A stretch of 64,000 bases of DNA, taken from Vitellaria paradoxa. Its lineage: Eukaryota > Streptophyta > Magnoliopsida > Ericales > Sapotaceae. Numbering within the stretch: the first letter of the stretch is position 1; each line of letters starts with the position of its first letter. Positions 1 to 11,295 of the stretch are shown one piece after another. The translations under genes and the position numbers were made by a program. The notes beneath the pieces are model-generated. The model was not told the origin of the DNA and searched no databases. It saw nothing but the letters and a program-made list of their open reading frames with translations. The stretch covers positions 4,376,342 through 4,440,341 of the forward strand of contig CM034234.1 of the NCBI GenBank assembly GCA_019916065.1. The letters are read 5' to 3'.

Positions 1-996
1 CTCTTCTTCCACGAGTCACGTATTGACCTCACAAAGCAGACGAAAACAAAGAGCACCGTCATTGTTACCGTCACACGACGGTGCCATCCAGTGCAGGCTT
101 TTACCTCCGGAAACACCTCTACAAAAACCCAGAAACGGTGCACACAAAACGGAACCCAAAACGCGTCTCTGATTCTCTCTCTATGTCTCTTTCGACAATA
201 GGAAGAAAGTAAGAAAGTCAGGAAGAGGGTTCAGACGTAAATGTTGAAGAAGATGAGGATTGTCAAAACCTTCGATTCTTCTCAAAGTCCCAGTCTTTGT
301 GGATTCTTGGTGGTCGAAGCTTATCCCAAAAGGTATTCCTCCAAGATCCCCTCAGATTTGGTCCTCTTTTTAGGCCTTGGTTTCATAGATTGGTAATTTC
401 TACATTTAGAGAGAGAAATTGTAGATTTTATGTGTCTCTCCAATAGTCTGTAATAAAGGCTATGGATCTGATGAGTCTGATTCAGTGTTCTGACGAGTCT
501 GATTCAGTGTTTCCCACCTGTGTTTCGAGGGCACAAGGAGATTCTTGGGTTAGGGTTAGATATAATCTTTATATAGCATTTCCTGTGTTTCTCTAGTGAA
601 CACGAACTTTTTAGTTTCTTCGTTGCTTGATTTCTCTATATAAAACTTCTCTTCGTAAAATTCTTTTAATTTTCGATGTTTTAATTTTAGTAATTTGGGC
701 TTCTAAATCTGGTTTCATTTCCTTAGGTTTATAGTCATATCTGATCAATAAACTCTCTCTTTCTCTCGGCTTAGGGTATTTCAAATATTTTGATTTTTGC
801 TTAGTTTATTGTGGGTTTGTTGTGGGCAATAGTGTTGTCAAGAAATAGGTCAGGGTTTAGATGGAGTAAAGATTGATTTGTGGGTGTGATAGGATGGTGG
901 TCTTTTAAGGATGTAATCTTGTTGAATTGTCTGTTAATATGAAAAGTCCAAACCCGGTAGCAAATTATTTCCCTAGACCAACAGCGGTCATTTAAA
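1..996 (+). promoter_or_regulatory. Promoter/5' leader of the HSP20-like gene, with probable leader intron and uORF
   Basis: This stretch precedes the HSP20-like coding exon and has the texture of a plant 5' leader, with CT-rich stretches around 170-190. A short open frame starts at ATG 241 and reads 30 codons to a good splice donor after 332 (AAAAG then GTATTC). T-rich sequence with several possible acceptors follows, for example after 776, 804 or 984. None of these acceptors puts the 241 frame in phase with the downstream ATG at 997, so it is best read as an upstream ORF and not an N-terminal exon. The leader intron is inferred from splice-site sequence only. Confidence 0.5.
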
Positions 997-2490
997 ATGG
1001 TAGATTCCCTTATCAAAGTTCTTTCAATGGAGAATCATCACCCTTCTACCCTTTTGTCCATGGATTCAAGTGCGTCTTCATCGCATGACGAGTTGGACCT
1101 CGAGATGAATCACCAAGGAGCTCTCACACGTCCCCCTGATATCAATTTAACCCTGTCAGCAGAGAGCAGCCCACCTCCACATATGTGGAGCTCAGACGTC
1201 TGTGATATGCTAGATGTTGGGCTTGGTCCACAAGTCTATGAGACTGAGAGCTTTCTTACTGCCCCCAAGGTTGGACGTAAGTGTGCAAAGCGGGCAGATA
1301 GCATCTGGGGTGCTTGGTTTTTCTTTAGTTTTTACTTCAAACCTGTTTTGAATGAGAAATCCAAAGCAAAGATTATATGGGATAGTAATGGAGTTTCTGG
1401 GTTTGACAAATCTGATCTCCAGCTTGATGTTTTCATGGTTCAACATGATATGGAGAATATGTACATGTGGGTTTTCAAGGAAAGGCCTGAGAATGCACTA
1501 GGCAAGATGCAGCTAAGAAGTTACATGAATGGCCATTCTCGCCAAGGAGAGCGTCCCTTTCCATTTAGTGTGGATAAAGGTTTTGTTCGATCTCACAGGA
1601 TGCAAAGGAAGCATTATAGGGGCCTTTCTAATCCCCAGTGTGTTCATGGGATTGAAGTTGTCCAGTCCCCTAATCTCACTGGTCTTAATGAAGATGAGCG
1701 GAAAAGATGGATGGAACTCACCGGGAGGGATATGAATTTTACAATCCCGCTTGAAGCTAGCAATTTCAGTTCATGGAGAAATCTCCCAAACACTGACTTT
1801 GAGCTTGAAAGACCTTCACCGGTTAAAAGTAACCCAAAGAAATTGCTTAATGGATCTGGGCTAAATTTATCAACTCCGCCATCTAACCTCAGCAATGGTG
1901 ATCTGATAGAGCTGTCACCTGTCAGCAAGAAGCGGAAGGACTTCTTCCCAAATGGGAATGTAGATGAATGTTATTTGGCTGTTAATCCCACCCCTGGTCG
2001 TGCTCCGGACAGGGAAGTTCACCCACATGAGCCACACTGGTCGAATGACTTCAATGGGGTGATGAGGAATGCTCATGGGCCCGTCACTGCTGCTAAAACA
2101 ATTTATGAGGATGAAGATGGTTATTTGATCATCATCAGCTTGCCCTTTGTGGATCTTCGAAGGGTGAAAGTTTCTTGGCGGAACACACTCAGTCATGGGA
2201 TCATTAAAGTATCTTGTTTGAGCACTTCTCGCATGCCATACATCAAGAGACGTGACAGGACTTTCAAGCTCACTGATCGGTCTCCGGAACACTGTCCTCC
2301 AGGTGAATTTGTTAGAGAGATACCACTTTCAACTCGAATTCCTGAAGATGCTAATATAGAAGCATATTATGATGGTCCAGGAACAGCACTAGAGATTGTG
2401 GTGCCAAAACTTCGTGCAGAGCCAGAAGAACACGAGGTTCGTGTTTGCCTTCGTCCTCATCTTGGGAGCAGTGATCTTATGTTGACCTGA
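997..2490 (+). CDS. HSP20-like (alpha-crystallin domain) protein, IDM2/IDM3-type
   Basis: A single uninterrupted exon of 497 codons. The N-terminal half is the plant-specific part, including a conserved-looking stretch around KRADSIWGAWFFFSFYFKP (residues about 98-116). A low-complexity middle follows. The C-terminal alpha-crystallin/HSP20-like fold spans roughly residues 361-487 (IYEDEDGYLIIISLPF, then a beta-rich region ending EVRVCLRPH). In Arabidopsis, members of this family (IDM2, IDM3) act in the nucleus with the histone acetyltransferase IDM1 and methyl-CpG readers to promote active DNA demethylation and prevent silencing; that role is transferred by resemblance only. The native start may be the second in-frame ATG at 1027 (MENHHPS), which resembles relatives as I remember them. 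The leader carries a possible uORF. The protein is much longer than classical small HSPs (15-25 kDa), so it is probably not a simple heat-shock chaperone. Confidence 0.9.
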   Translation: MVDSLIKVLSMENHHPSTLLSMDSSASSSHDELDLEMNHQGALTRPPDINLTLSAESSPPPHMWSSDVCDMLDVGLGPQVYETESFLTAPKVGRKCAKRADSIWGAWFFFSFYFKPVLNEKSKAKIIWDSNGVSGFDKSDLQLDVFMVQHDMENMYMWVFKERPENALGKMQLRSYMNGHSRQGERPFPFSVDKGFVRSHRMQRKHYRGLSNPQCVHGIEVVQSPNLTGLNEDERKRWMELTGRDMNFTIPLEASNFSSWRNLPNTDFELERPSPVKSNPKKLLNGSGLNLSTPPSNLSNGDLIELSPVSKKRKDFFPNGNVDECYLAVNPTPGRAPDREVHPHEPHWSNDFNGVMRNAHGPVTAAKTIYEDEDGYLIIISLPFVDLRRVKVSWRNTLSHGIIKVSCLSTSRMPYIKRRDRTFKLTDRSPEHCPPGEFVREIPLSTRIPEDANIEAYYDGPGTALEIVVPKLRAEPEEHEVRVCLRPHLGSSDLMLT

Positions 2491-5427
2491 TAGGGGCATC
2501 TTTTCAAAATGTTAAGGATGGTGCTTCATTGTCTAATGGCTTAGCACCAAACAGTGTAATCTATTGGACTAAAAGCACGTCTCCTATTTGCCATTATGAA
2601 TATTTGATCACTAATTGCTATGGTTTTTGTTTCCATGTATTTGGTACCCTTTTGATTGTATTCCGTTGATCTTTATCTTATATTTGAATATCTTGTTCAA
2701 ATGTCTTTATAATTCAAATCATTTGCGGGCTTTGGATATTTTGGTGTCTGAAAACTGGAGTTCATACTCATTATAATTGGAAGGATAACAATTCCAATTT
2801 CCAGTGACTACCACGATGTGAAATTAATTGGTATAGCAGCGGCGTAATTGGTTCGACATTTGATGAAATTTGCAACAGAGATTGTTGCATTTGTTATTCT
2901 GAAGATTGTCTTCTATTCTTGAAGATTCTGAATATTCTTGCTGTCTTCCACTCTACCTCCTAACTTGTTTGAAAATCCTTTACTGGTCGGTTGAATCCCA
3001 TATGCACATGCCTTCCCACAGTTATATATTTACTTTTTGGGGAAGCCAGTGTGTTACAGCCAACACAGTTGTTTTATTTAGACTATTTTGTTTTTCTTCT
3101 TCCAAGCCAAGTCTACCCAGGAAGCTGTTGGAACCCTATTGCTTAAAATAATAATCCCTGTTGTCTTCATTCATTGCTACTCTTTTCCATCAATAAGATG
3201 TTTTCCTCGTTCTGTTTATCTTAAATTCTTGATTATGTCAACATTCATTGTTATCCGTTTCCTTCAATAACATGTTTTCCTCATTCTGGTTATCTTCAAT
3301 TCTTGATCACGTGAGCTTCTGATATGCAAACTTGGGATGAGTAATGGTTGTAGATTTGACTTCCCCCCGTGGAGAAGTTATCATGTTCTACTGGGACATG
3401 TATGCCCTACCAATAGGAATTAAGTATAGTGATTAAATGAGGATCATGGATCCTATCCGTTAAATATGTATTGGGAGAGCACACACGTTCCGGTAACATG
3501 GAATCCTGAGAAAAGAGAGCAGCCTTATTTGAAAGGCACTCCCTAGTTGAGTTTGCCACTTGACCTCGAAAAAAAAAAGTGATGCAGGTGGGGGACAATA
3601 ATATTGATATGCTAATAAAGCAAAAGGGGGGGAAAATCCCCGATATGATCTTGTTCATATAACTCCCCAGTTCCTTGATTCTTTTTCTAGTGCCTATCTA
3701 TGTTGGGAACCCATGTTTGCATCACTTGGAACCAATGGTAATGTGCCACTTCAGGAAATGGTGATAATTGAAGGAACTGTGTATACTGGTGCCTTTTTTT
3801 CTTTTTTTTTTTTTTTTTGGGTGATAAGATTTCTTGAGCATTCGGGGTATTGTGGAATCTGAGTCAAAACTGTCTTTTGCTTGGAAGTGTAGGTGGGTCT
3901 GGTAGAGGGGCATGAGGAGGGGTAGAGGGGAACTCTCATAGCAATGATAGTAAGGCCGGCCTCTCCTTAACTGACATATTTACTGGTGTAACTAGTAACA
4001 TTACTCTGGTCTTCTCACCGCCAATCGATCTTTCTTTTTTTTTTTTTTTTTAAATTCTGGGCTCCGTCCAATGTATCTTTCTTCTTAATTTGCTCTTTTA
4101 TCGTGGTGTGTTTGGATGAATAATTGATATGTGGAAGGTGATGGATACCAACATGTCTAAAGTCGAGGGTGAGTTGAAATGATTAGGCTATTTGTTAATG
4201 GCATTGGTGCGGGTGTTGTCAAATGATGGTTGATGTTGAAAGTGGAGAAAGTGAGCTTCATTATTTGGATAGATATGCACTCATATCCCTTCCAACTTCA
4301 TTAATAATTGGGACGAATTAAGCAAATATTTTTTTCTTTTGTACTTGGTTACAACTATGGGGCATGGGAAGACTTTTTTGCTTGCTGTCACAGAATTGTA
4401 AGCAAGGAGTGTGTCAAAAGCAAATTTTGATGCAGGGAAGATCCTTTGGCAATTATGATGTTACGGAATAAAATGTAATTTTGATCCGTAAGTTCAACTG
4501 CGGCAAGCAAATGTTTATCAAATCTCGGTCCACGAGTACCACTCGCAAACAAATAAAGCCGCTTAAACCAGAACATCCTCGGGATTTTTGTCAGGGTAAA
4601 AGACACAAGTGCTTCCTCCTCTTTTTTTTTTTTGTGGGGGGGGGGGGGGGGGGGGGGGGAACAATTCAACCCTAACTTCAGAACCACATTCTCCAGGCAC
4701 TGGAACGAGCATAAAAATGTGTTTAGGATACATCTATGGGGTGCACTGCAGCAATTTTCACTAGCAAATTATTTTGCAGCCAACTCGATACAAATTTTAA
4801 TCACAAATTGCAAGCCAGAGATGAAGTTTGAACATACCAAATGCGTCCAAATCAGAGACACCACCCATATAATATCAAATAACTTTTTTTCATTCAACAT
4901 CTAAACACCTTATTCTTATGAGCACATTCAAGAAGCCAATGGCTATGCAAATGACAACGCAATAACAAGGAAGAATTTAACAAGCAGCCAGCGGTTCTTT
5001 TTTTTTTTTTCATTTTCTTGGATAAAATTCAAGAAGCCAGTGACTCTAAAAATAAAAACGCAATTACAAAGGTGGAATTTTTACTAGCCGGAGATAGAGG
5101 TTGAATATGCATACATATATTATTGATACGGTTTGGCCACTGGGGCTGTTCAGCCAGCAAAAGTTAAATCAGGTGCATTACTTTCGGATTCCACCAGCAA
5201 CCATGCAAGCATCGAAAGACCAAGCAGTGAACTGGGGCAACGCCAAGTTGTATTAAGTCTCAAATTTAAATTATTTCAAATTTTCAGGTGGCCTCGAACA
5301 AAAAATACGAATCAGTTCGAAGCCTCAAATGAAGGTAAAGATTCTGGTACAATTCATAAAAGTAAATTTTTGGAAATATTAAAAGACGGGAAATAAATCA
5401 AACACAACGAAGCTAGCCAGCAACAAC
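2491..5427. other. Intergenic region between convergent HSP20-like and HSP70 genes
   Basis: Holds the 3' UTRs of the two convergent genes. I see no protein homology. Short open frames here (for example 2906-3151, 4388-4687, 5133-5396) have no domain and run across homopolymers. Several poly-T runs are present (around 3785-3818, 4034-4050, 4998-5010), along with an unusual 24-base G run at 4636-4659 directly after a T run. Confidence 0.6.
4622..4659 (+). repeat. Homopolymer T run followed by 24-base G run
   Basis: Twelve T's, then TG T, then about 24 consecutive G's. It could fold into G-quadruplexes. It could also be a length-variable or misassembled tract. Confidence 0.8.
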
Positions 5428-8400
5428 TTAATCAACTTCTTCAATCTTAGGGCCAGCACCACTTCCACCAGCTGCGGGAGCATCATCATCATCCATGGCA
5501 CCACCCATGTCACCACCTGCACCCTGGTACATCTTTGCTATGATTGGGTTGCAGATGCTCTCCAGCTCCTTCATCTTGTCCTCAAACTCATCTGCCTCAG
5601 CAAGCTGGTTGCTGTCCAGCCATTGGATTGCCTGGTCAATGGCATCCTCAATTTTCTTCTTATCAGCTGGAGGAAGTTTAGAACCAATCTTCTCATCTTT
5701 GATTGTATTCCTCATGTTGTATGCATAGTTCTCCAAGGCATTCTTCGCCTCAATCTTCTTCTTGTGCTCTTCATCCTCGGACTTGTACTTTTCTGCTTCC
5801 TGAACCATCTTCTCGATCTCTTCCTTAGAGAGCCTTCCCTTGTCATTGGTGATAGTGATCTTGTTCTTCTGCCCAGTGGTCTTATCCTCAGCAGAGACAT
5901 TAAGGATCCCATTGGCATCAATGTCAAAGCACACTGTGATCTGAGGAACACCCCTAGGAGCTGGGGGAATGCCAGAAAGTTCAAATTTGCCCAGCAAGTT
6001 GTTGTCCCTAGTCCTTGTTCTCTCGCCCTCATAGACTTGAATCAGCACACCAGGCTGGTTGTCAGAGTAGGTGGAGAACACCTGCTCTTTCTTTGTAGGG
6101 ATTGTTGTGTTCCTAGGAATCAAAACAGTCATTACTCCACCAGCTGTTTCCAAACCAAGTGAGAGGGGAGTAACATCCAACAATAAGAGGTCCTGCACCT
6201 TCTCATTACCCTCCCCACTCAAGATAGCAGCTTGGACAGCAGCACCATAGGCAACTGCCTCATCAGGGTTGATACTCTTGCAAAGCTCCTTCCCATTGAA
6301 GAAGTCTTGCAAAAGCTGCTGAACCTTGGGAATCCTGGTAGATCCACCGACAAGAACAACATCATGAACACTGCTCTTGTCCATCTTGGCATCCCTTAAA
6401 CACTTCTCAACTGGTTCCATACATTTCCTGAAAAGATCCATGTTGAGCTCCTCAAATCTGGCTCGTGTAATGGTGGAGTAGAAATCAATACCCTCATAAA
6501 GAGAATCAATTTCAATAGTGGTCTGAGCAGTGGAGGAGAGAGTCCTCTTAGCCCTCTCACAGGAAGTCCTCAACCTCCTCAGAGCTCTCGGGTTGCCACT
6601 GATGTCCTTCTTGTTCTTCCTCTTAAACTCCTGAACAAAATGGTTCACCATTCTATTGTCAAAGTCTTCACCTCCAAGATGTGTATCTCCAGCAGTGGCC
6701 TTCACCTCAAATATACCCTCTTCGATTGTGAGGAGAGATACATCAAAAGTACCACCACCAAGATCAAAAATCAAGACATTCTTCTCACCAACACTGGTAG
6801 CCTTCTTGTCAAGACCATAAGCAATGGCAGCAGCAGTGGGCTCATTGATAATACGCATCACATTGAGACCGGCAATTACACCAGCATCCTTTGTGGCCTG
6901 ACGTTGAGAATCATTAAAATAAGCAGGAACAGTGACAACAGCATTCTTCACAGTTGAGCCAAGGTAGGCCTCTGCAATCTCACGCATCTTAATAAGCACC
7001 ATGGACGAAATCTCCTCAGCTGCAAACTGCTTCTCCTCACCCTTGTAGGTGACAACAATCATGGGTTTGTCACCAGGACCAGGAATGACCTTGAAAGGCC
7101 ACAACTTGATGTCATTCTGCACCGAGGAATCACTGAACCTCCTACCAATCAATCTCTTCGCATCTGCACCAGATTTATGATTTATTCAGGTGAAACAAAC
7201 AACTTAAAACTTTACAATCATGGATATAAATCTAAAATAGAATATAAAACACCAGATACAATACACATCTGTCAATTTACACTACAACGATGAGTTAGAA
7301 AAAAATACTCTTGTTTCAAAATATAAAAGAGAGTCAACATAAAAAGACCTAGAGTGCACTAGAATTTCAGGGTATACTTTTTAACATATATGGTGGGAAA
7401 GAAACTAAAACCCGTTGATAGTAGTCAGGTCACCTTGGGTACGGTCTAAGGTAATTTTCACTTTAATTTGTCACAAAAGTAACAAAAGAGGACCAGCAGA
7501 AAACGAATTCAGCCTAAAATACAACTGCTACTACATACAGCAGGGCCCATGTCAAAGGCTATTCTTTATCCCAGTAATGAATCAAAAAACGCATCTAACC
7601 AATACCAATGCTCACAGCCCAATTGACAGGAGAGTGCCAAGTAGGCTATTGAAGTCCCCAAAAAGTTTCCTTTTTTGAAAACAAAATGAAAATAAATATA
7701 GATGTCAATAAACCAACTAGCTGAGAGTAGATTGGCTGCCTAAGCAGATCAAATTAGTAAAATACATCCAAAACGAAAATTTTCCGGTACTTATAAGTCA
7801 AGATGACAAAGAAAAACAAATCATATCACAAACTGCACACCTTACCATATGGTCCCAAGTGTTAACTAATCCTCATCGAATTACAAATAAAAATGTGTAT
7901 GAAAAGCGCTTGCAACGAACACCTAACTATGCCCCCCCCCCAAAAAAAAAATCCCATCGGTCGAATAGATCTATACACTGACAAGAACATAAAGTCAAAA
8001 GTCTTTATATAACCACTAAAGTTCTGATTAAGACATGTATACAAGACCAAATTTTAACTTAGATATAAGCAGCAGCTTATCATATCAAACAAAAGTGAGT
8101 TCTTACCAAGACAACTAACTCATAGATCTGATGGACTGAAAAAAATACTCGATCAAATTAGGAATGCAACGCAGATCTAGTAGCATCAAAGAGGATTACA
8201 GATCCATAAGAAACTTGATCGATATCTCAGTACAGTCAGATATTCGTTCAAGCCACATACGTGTACAAATCGAGGCAATCCAAACTCGTAAGTACAGATT
8301 CTTACCGAAAACAGTGTTGATGGGATTCATGGCGACCTGGTTCTTGGCAGCATCGCCGATCAAGCGCTCGGTGTCCGTGAAGGCTACGTATGACGGCGTC

Positions 8401-8519
8401 GTCCGGTTGCCTTGATCGTTGGCGATGATCTCAACACGGTCGTGCTGCCAAACTCCGACACACGAGTACGTTGTTCCGAGATCGATTCCAATAGCAGGTC
8501 CCTCTCCCTTCCCAGCCAT
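5428..8519 (-). CDS. HSC70: Cytosolic heat shock cognate 70 kDa protein (HSP70/HSC70)
   Basis: ATP-dependent chaperone of the cytosol and nucleus. Two exons: 8519-8306 (71 codons plus 1 nt) and 7163-5428. The intron (8305-7164, 1142 nt) has donor GTAAGA and acceptor TGCAG. It splits the Asp codon of the conserved [10 protein letters not shown] block, the classic intron position of plant cytosolic HSP70 genes. The joined product is 649 residues, the family's normal length. Visible hallmarks are [10 protein letters not shown] near residue 10, [10 protein letters not shown] at 205-214, the [13 protein letters not shown]ase signature at 340-352, the interdomain linker [13 protein letters not shown] at about 396, and a Gly-rich tail ending EEVD, which binds TPR co-chaperones and marks the cytosolic class. 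No stops or frameshifts. A heat-shock element sits directly upstream of the TATA box, so stress induction is likely even if basal expression is constitutive. The symbol is generic; the paralogue cannot be told. Confidence 0.98.
7164..8305 (-). other. HSP70 intron
   Basis: 1142-nt AT-rich intron with canonical GT-AG ends on the minus strand. It contains no recognisable gene. Open frames inside it (7415-7678, 7862-8050) have no homology I can see. Confidence 0.95.
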
Positions 8520-8625
8520 TGTTTCTGCAGCTCTACCTCTCGCTACCGTCGGCTAGTGCACAGAGAGAAAGAGGCAGAGACGTCCTAGGGTTTTGAAATG
8601 AGTCGAAAGCCCACCGAAAGCGTTG

Positions 8626-8633
8626 TTTTTATA
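8626..8633 (-). promoter_or_regulatory. TATA box of HSP70
   Basis: Reads TATAAAAA on the minus strand, about 107 nt upstream of the HSP70 ATG. This gives an expected leader of roughly 75-80 nt. It lies just downstream of the heat-shock element. Confidence 0.8.
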
Positions 8634-8659
8634 CAGTGGAACTCCGCCTCGGCTTTATG

Positions 8660-8672
8660 TTCCAGAATGTTC
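8660..8672. promoter_or_regulatory. Heat-shock element (HSE)
   Basis: Reads TTCcaGAAtgTTC: three perfect alternating units of the HSF-binding consensus, centred about 36 bp upstream of the HSP70 TATA box. A second, imperfect array (TTC at 8723-8725 and 8733-8735 in register, the intervening unit degenerate) lies about 60 bp further upstream. Position and quality make it very likely functional in heat-inducible transcription. Confidence 0.85.
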
Positions 8673-8806
8673 GCCCGCCATCAGGGATTTACATCCGTTA
8701 GATCACCACCAGAATCGACGGTTTCGGATTGTTTCTAAAATTGTTCACTTTCCGAGCGTTGTCCGTGGAAAAAAGAGTTACACGGCTGTAGCGAAGGATT
8801 TGCTGT

Positions 8807-9009
8807 AGGGGCTGTAGTAGATCAATCAATGGTTAGGATATAATTATATTTTAATGAATGTGTCTTTTCATATTTTTTATTAATGATTTTCTAATTAGAT
8901 TTTGTCTAACTTTTATTTTTATTTTAAATTTAATTTTATTACATTAAATTAAGACAACTAGATTTGATACAATTACATCCTGACCGTTGATTGATTCACT
9001 GCAGCCCTT
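8807..9009 (+). mobile_element. MITE copy A (about 200 bp)
   Basis: Imperfect terminal inverted repeats, AGGGGCTGTAGTAGATCAAT at the left and its near complement ending at 9009. The interior is AT-rich. A second copy in opposite orientation lies at 9110-9313, making an inverted pair about 180 bp beyond the HSP70 TATA box. Confidence 0.7.
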
Positions 9010-9109
9010 GCAGTGGATTCTCCCACTGCAGTCCCTTGGAACCCTGGAAAAAATGAATGTGGGGGCTACAACTTCGGGTTCAGGGGGCTGCAGTGGGAAA
9101 ATTCACTAC

Positions 9110-9313
9110 AGGGGCTGCAGTGGGTAAATCAATAGTCAAGATGTGATTGTATTAAATCTAATGGTCTTAATTTATTGTAATAAAATTAAATTCAAAATAA
9201 AAATAAAAGTTAAACAAAATTTGATTGGAACGTAATTAATGAAGAATATGAAAGGACACATCTTATTTTAATGCAATTACATCCTGACCGTTGATTTACT
9301 CACTACAGCCCCC
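9110..9313 (-). mobile_element. MITE copy B, inverted relative to copy A
   Basis: Same family as 8807-9009, with termini AGGGGCTGCAGTGGGTAAAT at the left and GTTGATTTACTCACTACAG near the right end. Its interior matches copy A only on the opposite strand. The roughly 100-bp spacer between the copies holds further fragments of the same ends (GGGGGCTGCAGTGGG). Confidence 0.7.
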
Positions 9314-9355
9314 TGGAACCCCACGACTTCGCTATCTGAACAGTTAATTTTAAAT

Positions 9356-9711
9356 TTAGGTGGTATTTTTTTTTATTTTTATTTTATGTGTTCAAAAACT
9401 TAACACAAAAAATAGAAAATATTTTATTTTTTATTTTGAGATTTTCACAAAAAAATAGAAAATATTTTATTTTTTTATTTTGAGATTTTACTTTTTTTAA
9501 AAAAAAAACTCTCAAAATAATTTTTTACAATTTTTCATTTTATATGTAAACTTATTTTTAATTTTCGAAAATAAATTTCAAAATACAAGTAATCAAGTTA
9601 TTTTTAAGTTATTTTTCTTCTTTTTAGAAGTATAAAATGAAAAATAAGCTTAAAAAATAGAAAATAAAAACAAAAAACAGAAAATAGAAAAATATACCAA
9701 ATAACCTCTTA
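9356..9711. mobile_element. AT-rich MITE-like element
   Basis: Starts AGGTGGTATTTT and ends with the rough complement near AAATAACCTCTTA. The interior is dominated by runs such as AAAATAGAAAATA. A similar element lies at 56184-56509. It abuts the next MITE directly. Confidence 0.5.
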
Positions 9712-10085
9712 GGTCCCGTTTGGAGTAAGAAAAAATAAGATAAATTGAGATAAAATGTGATTTGGGGTTAATTTTGACGCCGTTTTTTTCTGAAAAGTCA
9801 CAAATCATGGGAACGATTTTCCAAATCTGTTTCTGTTCCCACGGATTCAAAAAAATTCACCAAAAATAGTGACAATGATACTCGTTTGAAAACTTTTGAC
9901 AAGAATAATATGATTGTATAAAAAAATTATACATTCGATTAACCTATTTTCAGATTTTTTTTTATTTTTTTAACAAAATATTAGAATTTTTTGAAATTAG
10001 TGATGGCAGAAAAATTAAAGATAGATGAGTTGTTAGAAATTCATAGAGTTTTTTGAAATTTTATCTTACTCTTAACAGGGCCTTA
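9711..10085 (+). mobile_element. MITE family C, copy 1
   Basis: Starts AGGTCCCGTTTGGAGTAAG and ends near AACAGGGCCTTAA. The internal block AAATTGAGATAAAATGTGAT recurs in copies at 42711-43069, 43162-43516 and, reversed, 60066-60430. It has no coding capacity. Confidence 0.65.
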
Positions 10086-11295
10086 ATGATTCTAAAATAA
10101 TGTGAATGTAACAACCACCAATCCAACGTTAAGGGTTGATAGAGTCATGTTATGTCAACTTTTTTTTTTTTTGGGAAAAAAAATAAGATTTGGGGATTAT
10201 CACAAGATTAATATTAATTTTATGATGTTATATTTCTGCGTTGTTAAATTTTAATTTAACAATATTAATATATTTATTTATTTTTAATTAAAAAATATAA
10301 ATATATGAGAAACGTTAGATTTAAACTGCCGATTCACAAATATAATGTCACGAGGTGACATAATTATGACATGAATAATCATGTCAGCCAATATAATAAT
10401 ATATTAAGAGTGTTTGAAGTTATAAAAAATTGATATAAATTTATAAAAATTAAAGTTTACTCATTTGTACGATAAATAAAAAATTTAAATTTTATAAAAA
10501 TTTATATAATTATGTAAAGCTCTCAATGGAGCCATTGTCTTAACAAAATCTCCCCCCTCCCCCTAACCAAAAAAAAAAAGTATAAAGTGTTTTTGCTTTT
10601 GGTCATTTTCAAATGACTTGGGCAATTGTGTAATTACTTAGGTAGCATTTGTAAGACGGGACTCTATTAAAAATTAAATTTTTATAACTTTTTTTAATTA
10701 AATTTTATCATATTTCACTTTTTTACTATTTTTTTTTTACCATCCAAGCACCACCTTAAAGAAAAATACTAAAATGTACTTTATTTTTATTTATTTATGT
10801 TTCAAAAAGTATAATAAAAATTATGGTGTAATATTTTTTTAGTTTTAATCTGACTAGTTATATTTTTTGATCACTATAGTTTCACTTGTAATTACATAAA
10901 CGAATAATTTAATAGTGAATGAAATCCCGATTTAATAACAATCAATATAAAATAATTTAAGACATTCTGGACAAACAACAAATTAAAGTGTCATTTGATA
11001 TACTTATTTTAAGCATATTTTAAATTCTACATTTTTTAAAACAAGAGAAATAGTTAAAATCACATTTAGTTGTTCATGTCTTCAAAACTTATTTTATAAA
11101 ATAGAAAATTAGTTACACATAAAATATAAAATGACTAAAAATCGTTTCAAATTTTTTTGACCTAAAATAAGAAAAATCCTAAAACACAGATAATATAAAA
11201 TGTCAAACCAAATCGTTTTTTATTTTTCGTAGTTTGAGATTTTCAAAACAAAAAACACAAAACATAAAATAAAAAACAAAAAAATAATAAAAATG
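10086..11295. other. AT-rich intergenic sequence
   Basis: No gene visible. Contains poly-A/T stretches and probable degenerate MITE pieces (for example 10990-11280, rich in AAAATA and AAAACA words). No open frame with homology. Confidence 0.5.

Noticed and set aside
1210..2292. Minus-strand open frames opposite the HSP20-like gene (1210-1446, 1644-1928, 1915-2292)
   Set aside because: Shadows of the real coding frame; no homology and no start context.
4388..4904. Open frames spanning the G run
   Set aside because: Created by homopolymers (poly-Gly, poly-Pro, poly-Lys).
5495..6957. Plus-strand and alternate-frame open frames inside HSP70
   Set aside because: Antisense or frame shadows of a strongly conserved gene.
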